From the NCBI GenBank assembly GCA_014873095.1, contig CP050848.1, forward strand, positions 682,001 through 746,000: DNA of 64,000 nt, given 5' to 3'. Below, in pieces: positions 50,438-60,147 of this stretch (positions are counted from its first letter, which is position 1; the number at the start of each line of letters is the position of its first letter). The DNA comes from Planctomycetales bacterium ZRK34. GTDB taxonomy: Bacteria; Planctomycetota; Phycisphaerae; Phycisphaerales; Zrk34. The notes under the pieces were generated by a model that saw only the letters and a program-made list of their open reading frames with translations, did not search any database and was not told the origin of the DNA. A program made the position numbers and the translations under genes.

Positions 50438-50445
50438 GGCATGGA

Positions 50446-51921
50446 TCAAAACTGGTAGTAAATGAATGTGCTCACACGCGACATCTGCAGCAGGCAGGCG
50501 ATCGTCAATATCGCCATCACCACGGACCAGAACACATCCGGTTTCCATTCGATCGCCGGCAGCCAACGCGGCTGCTCGGGGCGAAGCTTCATCGCGAGAA
50601 TCGGTTTATACCGGTGCATGATCTGCTGTGTATTGGGCATGATGAACACGGCCGTGAGCATCCCCCATAACATGGCGGCCCGCCCGGGGGACAATCCCGA
50701 ATCCGCCAGCGACCACCCATGACTGCCCATCATGGCGCCCAACACGCGGCCTGCTGCGTCAAAACTCTCCGCCCGGAAAAACACCCAACCGATGCACACC
50801 GCAAGAAACGTCAACGCCGTGGCGGGGATGCGCCATCGAATGCGAACCGGCTTGCCGCGACTTCCCGTCATCGCGCGCCACGCATGATTCACGCACAGGT
50901 AAAGTCCGTGCAGCCCGCCCCACACGACAAACGTCCAACCGGCCCCGTGCCAGAGGCCGCCCAGCAGCATGGTCAGCATCAGGTTCACATACCGGCGGGC
51001 CTTGCCCTTGCGGTTGCCGCCGAGCGGGATGTACAGATAGTCGCGCAGGAAGCGACTGAGCGTGATGTGCCACCGCCCCCAGAACTCAATCACGCTCATG
51101 GATTTATACGGCGAATTGAAGTTCATCGGCAGCCGTATGCCGAACAGCCGCCCCAGACCGATCGCCATGTCGCTGTACCCGCTGAAGTCGAAGTAAAGCT
51201 GCATGGTGTACGCGAGCACGCCGGTCCATGCCTGCGCGAATGTCAGATCGTGTCCCGCCCCGGCCAGCGCGAATATTTCATCGGCGTGCGGCGCCAACTC
51301 ATCGGCAATGAGCACTTTTTTGGCCATGCCGAATACAAAGATCGCCGACCCGATGGATAAATCCTGTCGGCGCATGCGACGGCCCGGATCACGGAACTGC
51401 GGCAGCATCTCGTGATGATGCACGATCGGCCCGGCAATCAACTGCGGAAAGAACGTCACGAACAGGCAGTAGTCCAGAAAGTCGTGCTCCTGGCTGACGT
51501 GTCGATACGCGTCAACGAGATATGCGATCTGCTGAAAGGTAAAAAACGAAATCGCCAGCGGCAGCACGATGCGTCCGATCCGCCAGTCGGCCCCGCTGAC
51601 CGCGTCGATGATGTTGACGAAGAAACCGGCATACTTGAAATACCCCAGCAACCCGAGATTGACCGTCACGCCGAACAGCATCAACAGCTTCCGATGGCGG
51701 CCTTCGCCGCCGCCCAACTGCAATCCCAAGGTATAGTTGAAAAGAATCGAAAACCCGATCAGCACCAGGTAGATCGGGTTCCACCATCCATAAAAGACGA
51801 ATGACGCCAGCACGAGCCACGCAATCGTGACACGTGAATGCCCCAACCGCTGCAGCATCGCATAACCCGCCAGCACGGCGGGTAGAAAAACAAGCACAAA
51901 GGTGTAACTGCTGAAGATCAC
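50446..51921 (-). CDS. MBOAT-family O-acyltransferase, AlgI-like
   Basis: 491 residues from a GTG at 51921. About ten membrane segments (SSYTFVLVFLPAVLAG onward). The MBOAT signature YFDFSGYSDMAIGLGRLFGIRLPMNFNSPY, FWGRWHITLSRFLRDYLYIPLGG and the catalytic His in LLGGLWHGAGWTFVVWGGLHG are intact. It should move acetyl groups across the membrane to acetylate an exported polysaccharide, with its partner downstream. A TATAAT lies 7 bases before the GTG and no ribosome-binding site is seen, suggesting a leaderless message. Confidence 0.93.
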   Translation of the reverse strand: MIFSSYTFVLVFLPAVLAGYAMLQRLGHSRVTIAWLVLASFVFYGWWNPIYLVLIGFSILFNYTLGLQLGGGEGRHRKLLMLFGVTVNLGLLGYFKYAGFFVNIIDAVSGADWRIGRIVLPLAISFFTFQQIAYLVDAYRHVSQEHDFLDYCLFVTFFPQLIAGPIVHHHEMLPQFRDPGRRMRRQDLSIGSAIFVFGMAKKVLIADELAPHADEIFALAGAGHDLTFAQAWTGVLAYTMQLYFDFSGYSDMAIGLGRLFGIRLPMNFNSPYKSMSVIEFWGRWHITLSRFLRDYLYIPLGGNRKGKARRYVNLMLTMLLGGLWHGAGWTFVVWGGLHGLYLCVNHAWRAMTGSRGKPVRIRWRIPATALTFLAVCIGWVFFRAESFDAAGRVLGAMMGSHGWSLADSGLSPGRAAMLWGMLTAVFIMPNTQQIMHRYKPILAMKLRPEQPRWLPAIEWKPDVFWSVVMAILTIACLLQMSRVSTFIYYQF

Positions 51922-52086
51922 GAGGTGGATTATACCGACTACCGCCAGGACCGTAGAACGCCCACATGAACACGTTCAGCGTAAGCCGATGAACGTTCTG
52001 TGTCATCAGCGACAATCTCATGCCTGTTTGTTTTATTTGCGGCACGCGACGCTTGCCGGGGTGTTACCGCACCGTTATGGTGGATC

Positions 52087-52872
52087 ATGATGAAACGCCT
52101 GTACATCATCGTGATCGCGGCCCTGTGTTTGTCTGCAGCAGCGCCGCCTGCTTCGGCCGCCGGGCAAATCGACATTCAGCGGCCCGAAGAGCGACAGTTC
52201 GTGCTCGATCAGGCGGGCATGATCACACCCGAAGACCAGAAGCAGATTGTGGAGATCACCGACAAGCTGCTGACCGAGAAGGTCACGCCGATCATCGTCG
52301 TCACGATCGAATCGATGGCGGCCCACGGCGGCGGCAACATGCGTATCGAGACTTTCGCCAACCTGCTGTTTGATCAGTGGGGCATCGGCTACGAGAAGGT
52401 CAACAACAAGACCTGGAACACCGGCATCCTGCTGCTGGTCTCGAAAAATGATCGCAAGGCTCGCATCCAACTCGGCGCCGGCTGGGCTCACGAAAAAGAT
52501 AAACTCTGCCAGCAGATCATGGATGAGCAGATTATCCCGCGTTTCAAAAAAGGTGAGTTTTCCGCGGGGATCGTCGCCGGCGTGCAGGCGCTGGACGCGA
52601 TGGCCCGTGAGAAGCAACTGCCGGCCCCGCCGACCGACTGGAAGAAAGTCGCCATCGTCGTCGTGTTCATCGGGCTGATGATTTTCACGATCGTGTCGCT
52701 GATCCGTCGCGGCGCCAGCGGATGGGCATGGCTGTTCTGGGGTGTGGTGTTCAGCGTCGTCGGATACATGCTTTATTCGATGCTGACCAGCCGCGGTGGC
52801 GGCGGTGGATTCGGCGGCGGGTCCTTCGGTGGTGGATTCAGTGGCGGCGGCGGCGCGACCGGCTCATGGTGA
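52087..52872 (+). CDS. TPM-domain membrane protein, YgcG-like
   Basis: 261 residues (ATG 52087 or 52090). Signal peptide 1-22. The TPM domain (about 30-165) contains VLDQAGMITPEDQKQIVEIT, RIETFANLLFDQWGIG, NTGILLLVSKNDRKARIQLGAGW. One membrane helix (about 185-205) and a second (220-240) precede a Gly-rich tail with GGGGGFGGGSFGGGFSGGGG and GSW. The fold and tail are standard for the YgcG family of unknown function, also related to the PSII repair factor Psb32. Confidence 0.9.
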   Translation: MMKRLYIIVIAALCLSAAAPPASAAGQIDIQRPEERQFVLDQAGMITPEDQKQIVEITDKLLTEKVTPIIVVTIESMAAHGGGNMRIETFANLLFDQWGIGYEKVNNKTWNTGILLLVSKNDRKARIQLGAGWAHEKDKLCQQIMDEQIIPRFKKGEFSAGIVAGVQALDAMAREKQLPAPPTDWKKVAIVVVFIGLMIFTIVSLIRRGASGWAWLFWGVVFSVVGYMLYSMLTSRGGGGGFGGGSFGGGFSGGGGATGSW

Positions 52873-52877
52873 TACAC

Positions 52878-53555
52878 ATGAAAACAGCCAGTTCAATATT
52901 CAATGACGAGCAGCGCCGGCAGGTCAATGCGGCGGTGGCGGCGGCCGAGTCGAAAACTTCAGCGGAGATTGTACCGGCCGTGGCAACGGCTTCGGGTCGA
53001 TACGATCGCCCGGAAGACGTCGCCGGGCTGTGGCTCGGCGGCGCCGCGGCGATCATCACATGGGCCCTGTTGCCTGCCCGGGCGGTCGAGACCGGCGACT
53101 GGAGCGGACTTCCGGGCTGGGTGACGCCGGTGTCGATGATCGCGGCCCTGCTGGCGGGTTTCATCCTCGGCGCGGTGATCGCCTCGCGATGCGGATGGAT
53201 ACGACGGCTGTTTACACCGGCAACGCAAATGCATGACGAGGTCGCGGCTCGAGCGCGCGGCGTGTTCTTCGATTCGACGGTGCACCACACGGCTGGGGCG
53301 ACGGGCGTGTTGATCTATGTTTCGCTGTTTGAACGCCGCGCGGTGGTGCTGGCCGACAAGGTGGTTGTCGAGAAACTCGGCCAATCGGCGATCGATGAAC
53401 TACGCGATCAACTGACCACATCGCTGCGCGATCATGATGTGCCGACGGCGTTGTGTCACGCCATCGAGGCGGCCGGCGAAAAGCTTGCGCCGGTGCTACC
53501 GCGACAGGCCGACGACGTGAATGAACTGCCGGATTCGCTGGTGTTGTTGGATTGA
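52878..53555 (+). CDS. second TPM-domain membrane protein
   Basis: 225 residues from ATG 52878 (ATG 52866 overlaps the previous stop). It begins with AAVAAAESKTSAEIVPAVA, which matches the TPM-like start. Two central membrane segments (about 45-65 and 78-98) are followed by the continuing TPM-like half RGVFFDSTVHHTAGATGVLIYVSLFERRAVVLAD. It is co-transcribed with the previous gene. The pair may form a complex at the membrane. Confidence 0.85.
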   Translation: MKTASSIFNDEQRRQVNAAVAAAESKTSAEIVPAVATASGRYDRPEDVAGLWLGGAAAIITWALLPARAVETGDWSGLPGWVTPVSMIAALLAGFILGAVIASRCGWIRRLFTPATQMHDEVAARARGVFFDSTVHHTAGATGVLIYVSLFERRAVVLADKVVVEKLGQSAIDELRDQLTTSLRDHDVPTALCHAIEAAGEKLAPVLPRQADDVNELPDSLVLLD

Positions 53556-53558
53556 GCG

Positions 53559-53587
53559 ACGTGCTCGCCTGTGGCTCGCGGCTAAAC
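53559..53587 (-). repeat. GA-mismatch REP, loop ACA
   Basis: Minus strand: GTTTAGCCGCGAGCC-ACA-GGCGAGCACGT. One substitution (G to A near the end). It starts 3 bases after the stop codon and just before the terminator at 53591-53631. Confidence 0.82.
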
Positions 53588-53590
53588 GGA

Positions 53591-53631
53591 AGATGGCCGC
53601 CGATGGGATGTATCGGCGGCCATCTTTTTTT
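53591..53631 (+). terminator. intrinsic terminator after the TPM genes
   Basis: Perfect 13-bp stem GATGGCCGCCGAT / ATCGGCGGCCATC (53592-53604, 53612-53624), 7-nt loop, and T7 at 53625-53631. One of the strongest terminators in the window. Confidence 0.9.
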
Positions 53632-53646
53632 GGGTGTGATGTGCGA

Positions 53647-54567
53647 TCACTTCTTGAATGCGTAAATCGACAGCGCGGCGTACTGGGGGAATACGTCCTT
53701 GATGGCGGCGGCGTACTCCGGGCCGTTGATGTCGTAGACGTCGCCTTTGAAGGCCTGGTAGTTTTTCGCATCGATGACCGGGTCGGCGAAGTACAGCATT
53801 TCCTTGCTGGTGATTGCGCCGGCGGTCTTGGCGCCGTAGTTGTCATCACCCCAGGACTGCATGTCGGCGTAGACGTTCACGATCGATCCGGGCCAGAGCG
53901 TGGCGCGCCCCTTGGAATCGATGCCGACCTTGATGCGGACGTGCAGCGCGGTGTCGGCCCCGGCTTGAGCGGCGGCGCTGATCTCCTTGCCCACGGGGTT
54001 GGAGAACGATGCGAAGAAGCCAGTGTCGACCACAATGGTGCCGGCAGCGCCGTAGACCTGCCCGTGCTGATACGCGCGGCCGACGCGGTCGTTGAACATG
54101 CTGCCGGTGGAGTGACCCGCCTTGACGGTGTCGCCGGACTCCTTGGAGGCGATCTCTTCGTAGACCTTGGTCTCCCACATCTTCGCTGCGGGGATGACCT
54201 CAAAGCCGCGCTTCTGAAGTTCCGCGACATACATGTTGTACAGGTCCGTGGGAAGCTGCTGCTTCATCTGCTCGTCGTAGCGGTACTCCTTTTTACCCAT
54301 ACCGGCGAGCTGGGCCACGGCGATGAGTCCGGCGTTGTAGCTCTGCGACCCGGTCTTGGTCACATACTCAACGCTGAACTCGGTGATCGCGACTTTCTTC
54401 GAACTCTTCGGCAGTGACCACCACCCTTCTTTCTTCCAGTACTTCGACGCCTGCGATTGCAGATCCTGCTCACTGCTGAGCGAGGCGGTGTTGAACTGCT
54501 TCGGTGTGCACCCGCCCAGCGCGATCAGCGCAATGACAACCACACACAACCATCGATACACTCCCAT
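53647..54567 (-). CDS. lipoprotein of unknown function
   Basis: 306 residues with AAGGAG upstream of the ATG. The lipobox is ALIALGGC (Cys20). The mature part contains KKVAITEFSVEYVTKTGSQS, EVIPAAKMWETKVYEEIASK and ALHVRIKVGIDSKGRATLWPGSIV, then FAFKK at the end. It looks like a long mixed alpha/beta lipoprotein, similar in style to CsgG-like curli transporters, but no family was recognised. It is convergent with the TPM genes. Confidence 0.65.
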   Translation of the reverse strand: MGVYRWLCVVVIALIALGGCTPKQFNTASLSSEQDLQSQASKYWKKEGWWSLPKSSKKVAITEFSVEYVTKTGSQSYNAGLIAVAQLAGMGKKEYRYDEQMKQQLPTDLYNMYVAELQKRGFEVIPAAKMWETKVYEEIASKESGDTVKAGHSTGSMFNDRVGRAYQHGQVYGAAGTIVVDTGFFASFSNPVGKEISAAAQAGADTALHVRIKVGIDSKGRATLWPGSIVNVYADMQSWGDDNYGAKTAGAITSKEMLYFADPVIDAKNYQAFKGDVYDINGPEYAAAIKDVFPQYAALSIYAFKK

Positions 54568-54673
54568 GACAAGCTCCTTGAAAAATTGATCCCGAATAAG
54601 GTTTGCTGCGAAGTCGCGGATTTTATGAACAATCCGTAATATCTGTCAACGGGTATTTCGACGTGATGACTTC

Positions 54674-54704
54674 AAAAAAAAAGCCCCGCTCTTTCGAGCG
54701 GGGC
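54674..54704 (-). terminator. intrinsic terminator after rho
   Basis: Stem GCCCCGCTC / GAGCGGGGC (54683-54691, 54696-54704) with loop TTTC, followed on the minus strand by nine T. It lies 31 bases after the rho stop. Confidence 0.92.
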
Positions 54705-54734
54705 CATGAAAATACATCGGGGCTGTTCGACGAC

Positions 54735-56246
<1,512 letters not shown>

Positions 56247-56460
56247 AACGGACACTCTCTCGGTGGTACAACGCGACAGATATGAAAAGGGGTTGTTGAG
56301 AATCGCCCACGATCGGGCGACGAAAGCTAGCGGTCCAGTGTTCTGAGTATTACTGATTTCTCGCGGAAAGGGCGAGCTGCGTAATGCGTCACAAAGCTTC
56401 GGATCAACAAACGGCGCTCCGGGGTGCAATGATCCAGGGGATCACAATCGCGCGGGAGCC

Positions 56461-57081
56461 TCAGGCTGGGGTTGTCGATTCGAGGATTCGTCTGAGCAGA
56501 TGTCGGACCTGAGCGTCGCGTTCGGCTTCGCCGACATCGTTATCGAGTATATCATGCGCGAACTGAAGTTTCTTGTCCAGTGGCCATTGATTTTTTTCCC
56601 GGCGAGCGAGCTCGGCCTCGTCCCACCCGCGTGATTCTATCAGCCGTTTGAGGCGTAAATCCCGCGGCACACGCACAAAAACGATCCGATCACACCGTTC
56701 GACCAGCCCCACCTCCAAAAGCAGCGGCACGTCCAGCACGATCGCCCGCACATCGGGGTTTGCCCGCGCCTCGGCGATCATCCGCTCCCGCCCCGCCGCC
56801 ACAATCGGGTGCACCACCGACTCCAGCCGCTTGCGCTCGGCTTCATCGGCAAACACCCGCTCGGCGATCTTCCGTCGATCGGATCGTCCGTCGGCGTCGA
56901 TCACGTCCGGGCCCCACCACTCTATGAGCATCGACTGCACATCCGGGCGATCCAGCGCCGCCTTGGCCATCGCGTCGGCGTCGAACACCTGCGCGCCTTC
57001 GCGGGCGAACGCCTCGGCCACGGACGATTTGCCCGAGCCGATGCCGCCGACGAGTCCGATGATGGGTTTGTTGCTGGACAT
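56461..57081 (-). CDS. coaE: dephospho-CoA kinase
   Basis: 206 residues. P-loop GLVGGIGSGKSSVAEAFA, then GAQVFDADAMAKAAL and VLDVPLLLEVGLVERCD. It phosphorylates dephospho-CoA at the 3'-OH to make CoA. It diverges from gph; the gap of 100 bases includes a TACAAT hexamer at 57111-57116. Confidence 0.96.
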   Translation of the reverse strand: MSSNKPIIGLVGGIGSGKSSVAEAFAREGAQVFDADAMAKAALDRPDVQSMLIEWWGPDVIDADGRSDRRKIAERVFADEAERKRLESVVHPIVAAGRERMIAEARANPDVRAIVLDVPLLLEVGLVERCDRIVFVRVPRDLRLKRLIESRGWDEAELARREKNQWPLDKKLQFAHDILDNDVGEAERDAQVRHLLRRILESTTPA

Positions 57082-57181
57082 GACTTGCTCGCATCAGAGC
57101 CGCGGTCTCCTACAATACCCCCCTTCGCCCCCGGAAGCGACTGCGAAAGTGTCCCTGCCCGCCAATGAAAGTTTTTTGACC

Positions 57182-57832
57182 ATGTCCCCACGCCCCATCA
57201 TCTTCGATCTCGACGGTACGCTGCTGAACACGCTGACCGACATCGCCAACGCCGCCAACTTCGCCATGGCCCAACTCGGCCAGCCCACGCACCCGGTGGC
57301 GGACTTCCGCCGCATGGTGGGCGACGGGGCTGATGTGCTGATGCAACGGGCGCTGCCGGATGATCAGCAGGCGTTGTGCGCCGAGGCGCTGGAGCTGTTC
57401 AAACAGCACTACATGCAACACCTCTACGACAACACCGAACCCTACGACGGCATCGTCGAGCTGCTCGGCGAACTGGCCAGGCGCGAGCACCCGATCGCGG
57501 TGCTGACCAACAAGCCGCACACCGCTGCGGTGCAGATGGTCGAGCGCGTGCTCGGGCAGTTTCCCTGGACCTTCGTGGCGGGTCATCGTGACGGCATCGC
57601 GAAAAAACCCGACGCGGCCCCGGCAATTGATGTTGCGACACGTTGCGGAGCGACGCCCGAAGTGTGTTGCTTCGTCGGTGATTCGAACACGGACATGCGC
57701 ACCGCCGTCAATGCAAAAATGATCGGCGTCGGTGTGACATGGGGTTTTCGTGATCGCGAGGAGTTGCTCGCCGAGGGCGCGACACACGTGATCGATCACC
57801 CCTCGCAACTGCTGGCGATCATTGGGGAATGA
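57182..57832 (+). CDS. gph: HAD-family phosphatase, phosphoglycolate phosphatase-like
   Basis: 216 residues. HAD motif I FDLDGTLLNT, motif II VLTNKPH, motif III Lys in AKKPDAAPA and motif IV GDSNTDM. The cap helices (residues 20-80) match Gph. It removes phosphate from 2-phosphoglycolate or a similar substrate. No ribosome-binding site is seen before ATG 57182; a GTG at 57149 is a possible earlier start. It meets the next minus gene end to end. Confidence 0.88.
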   Translation: MSPRPIIFDLDGTLLNTLTDIANAANFAMAQLGQPTHPVADFRRMVGDGADVLMQRALPDDQQALCAEALELFKQHYMQHLYDNTEPYDGIVELLGELARREHPIAVLTNKPHTAAVQMVERVLGQFPWTFVAGHRDGIAKKPDAAPAIDVATRCGATPEVCCFVGDSNTDMRTAVNAKMIGVGVTWGFRDREELLAEGATHVIDHPSQLLAIIGE

Positions 57833-58465
57833 TCAGGCTCGGGCGGTGACCTGCAGGGGGTCGTCGACGGCGGCGGCTTCGAATGCCGCGGCGCGTCGCT
57901 TGCACCCGGCGCACTGACCGCACGGCTCGTTGGTCCGTGTCTCGCAACTGCGCGACAGTGTCCACGGGGCCTCCATCTGCATGCCGACCTCGACCAACTG
58001 ACGGTCCGTCATTTCCAGCACGGGCAGATCGATCGCCAGATCGACGCCGCGCTCGAGGCGGATGATCTGCTGAACCAACTGCACCGATTCGGTGAACCGC
58101 GCCACGGCTTCGAAGTCGTCGCCGACCTGCACAGGCCAGATCAGCCGCTCGGCCTTGAGTTGCAGGGCGAGTCCGGCGCCGGCCATCAGTTCCTGCATAT
58201 CCGCCAGCGGCACGCGCGGCCCGACGCCCGGCTCCGCGGTGGCGGCATCCGACGAAGCGCCCAGGTGCGTCAGCGTCAGCTCCAACTGTTTGGGTATGTT
58301 GTAGCGTTCGACCTGGTGACCGAAACACTCAAAGGCCCGCACGTCGTTGGTCCGGCCGTCGTGTACATACACCGCCAGCAGCTTGGGCTTTTCAGCGTAC
58401 ATCGCCGTCACCACCAGGCTCTGCATCGACCCGTCGTGAAGCATCAGTGTCCAAGGTTGGCTCAT
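57833..58465 (-). CDS. QueC-like protein with a degenerate ATP loop
   Basis: 210 residues. The C-terminal half has the QueC zinc site and core, APWTLSRSCETRTNEPCGQCAGCKRRAAAF, and the DRQLVEVGMQMEAP element. The N-terminal PP-loop that normally reads SGGLDS is replaced by LHDGSMQS, so ATP binding as in QueC seems lost or altered. A 7-cyano-7-deazaguanine synthase role is therefore doubtful. It may be a paralogue with another function. No other queuosine genes are near. Confidence 0.75.
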   Translation of the reverse strand: MSQPWTLMLHDGSMQSLVVTAMYAEKPKLLAVYVHDGRTNDVRAFECFGHQVERYNIPKQLELTLTHLGASSDAATAEPGVGPRVPLADMQELMAGAGLALQLKAERLIWPVQVGDDFEAVARFTESVQLVQQIIRLERGVDLAIDLPVLEMTDRQLVEVGMQMEAPWTLSRSCETRTNEPCGQCAGCKRRAAAFEAAAVDDPLQVTARA

Positions 58466-58515
58466 GGCATTGTTATCGGCCCGATGGCGACCGGATGTTC
58501 AGTCAGAATGACCAG

Positions 58516-58573
58516 TAGCCGCAGGCTGACAGCCTGCGGACTTCAGGATCCGCGACCTGTCAGGTCGCGGCTA
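58516..58573. repeat. paired-hairpin element, loops GAC, second copy
   Basis: TAGCCGCAGGCT-GAC-AGCCTGCGG, a short linker, CCGCGACCT-GTC-AGGTCGCGGCTA. The hairpins are the same as at 24656-24706. Only the linker differs (8 bases longer), which shows that the two copies are related. Confidence 0.88.
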
Positions 58574-58614
58574 TTGGATCATTGAGCGTTCATCGAGCCA
58601 TTTGGGCATATACC

Positions 58615-58644
58615 TTGGTCATTGGGATTTGGTCATTGGTCATT
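58615..58644. repeat. three TTGGTCATT words
   Basis: TTGGTCATT occurs at 58615, 58629 and 58636 within the 92-bp gap between the palindrome and the CysQ gene. Spacing is 14 and then 7 bases. It may be a short repeat or a regulator-binding array; no CRISPR-like regularity. Confidence 0.5.
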
Positions 58645-58664
58645 TAACAGGTATCTTCTTTCCC

Positions 58665-59630
58665 ATGAGTCATCTCTACGTCAAAGAATTGGAAACCGCT
58701 GAAGCCGCGGTTGCAGCCGCCAGCCGCATCTGCCAGGCCGTCGCCGCTCAGATCACGCCGGACGTGCTCGAAAAGAAGGACCGCAGCCCCGTCACCGTCG
58801 CGGACTACGCCTCGCAAGCGGTGATCTGCCGGGCGTTGCGCGAGGCCTTCCCTGAAGATCCGATCATCGCGGAAGAGGATTCCGCTGCCTTGCGCGAGCC
58901 GGACCAGGCGGAACTGCTGGCCAAGGTCGTCAAGCACGTTGACGCCGCCGTGCCCGGCGCGGTCGCCGAGGACGTCTGCGGGTGGATCGATTACGGCGGC
59001 GCGTCGGAATACTCCAGCCGTTTCTGGACGCTGGACCCGATCGACGGCACCAAGGGTTTTTTACGCAAAGAGCAGTACGCGGTCGCGCTGGCGTTGATTG
59101 TCGATGGCGAGCCGACCGTCGCCGCGCTGGCCTGTCCGAATCTCAATGGCGGGCTGGTGGCCACGGCCGTGCGCGGTCACGGCGCCTGGGCGCGCCCGAT
59201 GATCGTCGATGAAAAACCCGTCGCCATCGCTGTCAGCCGCACCCTCGACCCAGCCAAGGCGCGTTTCTGCGAGTCCGTCGAATCGGGACACAGCTCGCAC
59301 GACCACGCGGCGCAGATCGCCGAGAAGCTCGGCATCACCGGCGAGCCGCTGCGGATGGACAGCCAGGCGAAATACGCCGCCGTCGCCCAGGGCTTCGCCG
59401 ACATCTACATGCGACTGCCGACGCGGGCTGACTACGTCGAAAAAATCTGGGACCACGCGGCCGGCGTGCTGGTCTGCACCGAAGCCGGCGGTAAAGTCAC
59501 CGACATCACCGGCAAGCCGCTGGACTTCACCCACGGGCGCGGTCTGGCGACCAACCGCGGTGTGATCGTCACCAACGGTCCGCTGCACGATGTGCTCATA
59601 CAGGCCATCGGCGCCGTCGGCGTGTCATGA
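58665..59630 (+). CDS. cysQ: 3'(2'),5'-bisphosphate nucleotidase, CysQ-like
   Basis: 321 residues from ATG 58665. Inositol monophosphatase-fold metal sites: EEDSAAL, LDPIDGTKGFLRKEQYAVALALIV, and IWDHAAGVLVCTEAGGKVTD. It hydrolyses 3'-phosphoadenosine 5'-phosphate, recycling the by-product of sulfate assimilation. The start was chosen on homology; an earlier frame to 58602 lies in repeat sequence. Confidence 0.9.
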   Translation: MSHLYVKELETAEAAVAAASRICQAVAAQITPDVLEKKDRSPVTVADYASQAVICRALREAFPEDPIIAEEDSAALREPDQAELLAKVVKHVDAAVPGAVAEDVCGWIDYGGASEYSSRFWTLDPIDGTKGFLRKEQYAVALALIVDGEPTVAALACPNLNGGLVATAVRGHGAWARPMIVDEKPVAIAVSRTLDPAKARFCESVESGHSSHDHAAQIAEKLGITGEPLRMDSQAKYAAVAQGFADIYMRLPTRADYVEKIWDHAAGVLVCTEAGGKVTDITGKPLDFTHGRGLATNRGVIVTNGPLHDVLIQAIGAVGVS

Positions 59631-59640
59631 CCATGCTTGA

Positions 59641-59666
59641 GGCGGGGAGATTTAAATCTCCCCGCC
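59641..59666. repeat. 26-bp perfect palindrome between cysQ and ridA
   Basis: The left half is GGCGGGGAGATTT and the right half is its exact complement, with no spacer. The last base lies 16 bases before the ridA start and 10 bases after the cysQ stop at 59628-59630. It could be a hairpin terminator without T tract, a dyad operator or a fusion of two half-sites. Confidence 0.88.
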
Positions 59667-59682
59667 CGTGTGGAGAATACCC

Positions 59683-60147
59683 ATGAGTATCGAATCGAAA
59701 CTTCACGAGATGGGCCTTTCGCTGCCGGACCCGCCCAAGCCCGTCGCGTCGTATGTTCCCGCGGTGCGCAGCGGCAATCTGATCTTCATCAGCGGGCAGC
59801 TTCCGTTTGCCGGCAATGAGCTGGTCGCCCATGGGCCGGTGCCGAGTCACACCAGCATCGAAGACGCCCAAGGCTCAGCCCAGCGGTGCGTGATCAACGG
59901 GCTGGCTGTGCTCAAGGCGGCGCTCGGGGGCGATCTGTCGAAGGTGGTGCGCGTGGTGCGGCTCGGGGTGTTCGTCGCATGCGACAACGGGTTCACCGAG
60001 CAGGCGAAAGTCGCCAACGGCGCCAGCGAGATACTGTTTACGCTGATGGGCGAGGCCGGCCGCCACGCCCGTGCCGCTGTGGGCGTGAACGCTTTGCCTT
60101 TGAACGCGCCGGTCGAGGTCGAGTTTGTTTTTGAGGTTCAGCCTTAG
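59683..60147 (+). CDS. RidA-family enamine/imine deaminase
   Basis: 154 residues from ATG 59683 with GGAG upstream. YVPAVRSGNLIFISGQLPF, QRCVINGLAVLKAALGG and the C-terminal NALPLNAPVEVEFVFEV match the longer RidA/YjgH branch. It likely hydrolyses reactive 2-aminoacrylate-type imines. Its last 110 bases lie antisense to the end of the methylase gene at 60038. Confidence 0.9.
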   Translation: MSIESKLHEMGLSLPDPPKPVASYVPAVRSGNLIFISGQLPFAGNELVAHGPVPSHTSIEDAQGSAQRCVINGLAVLKAALGGDLSKVVRVVRLGVFVACDNGFTEQAKVANGASEILFTLMGEAGRHARAAVGVNALPLNAPVEVEFVFEVQP

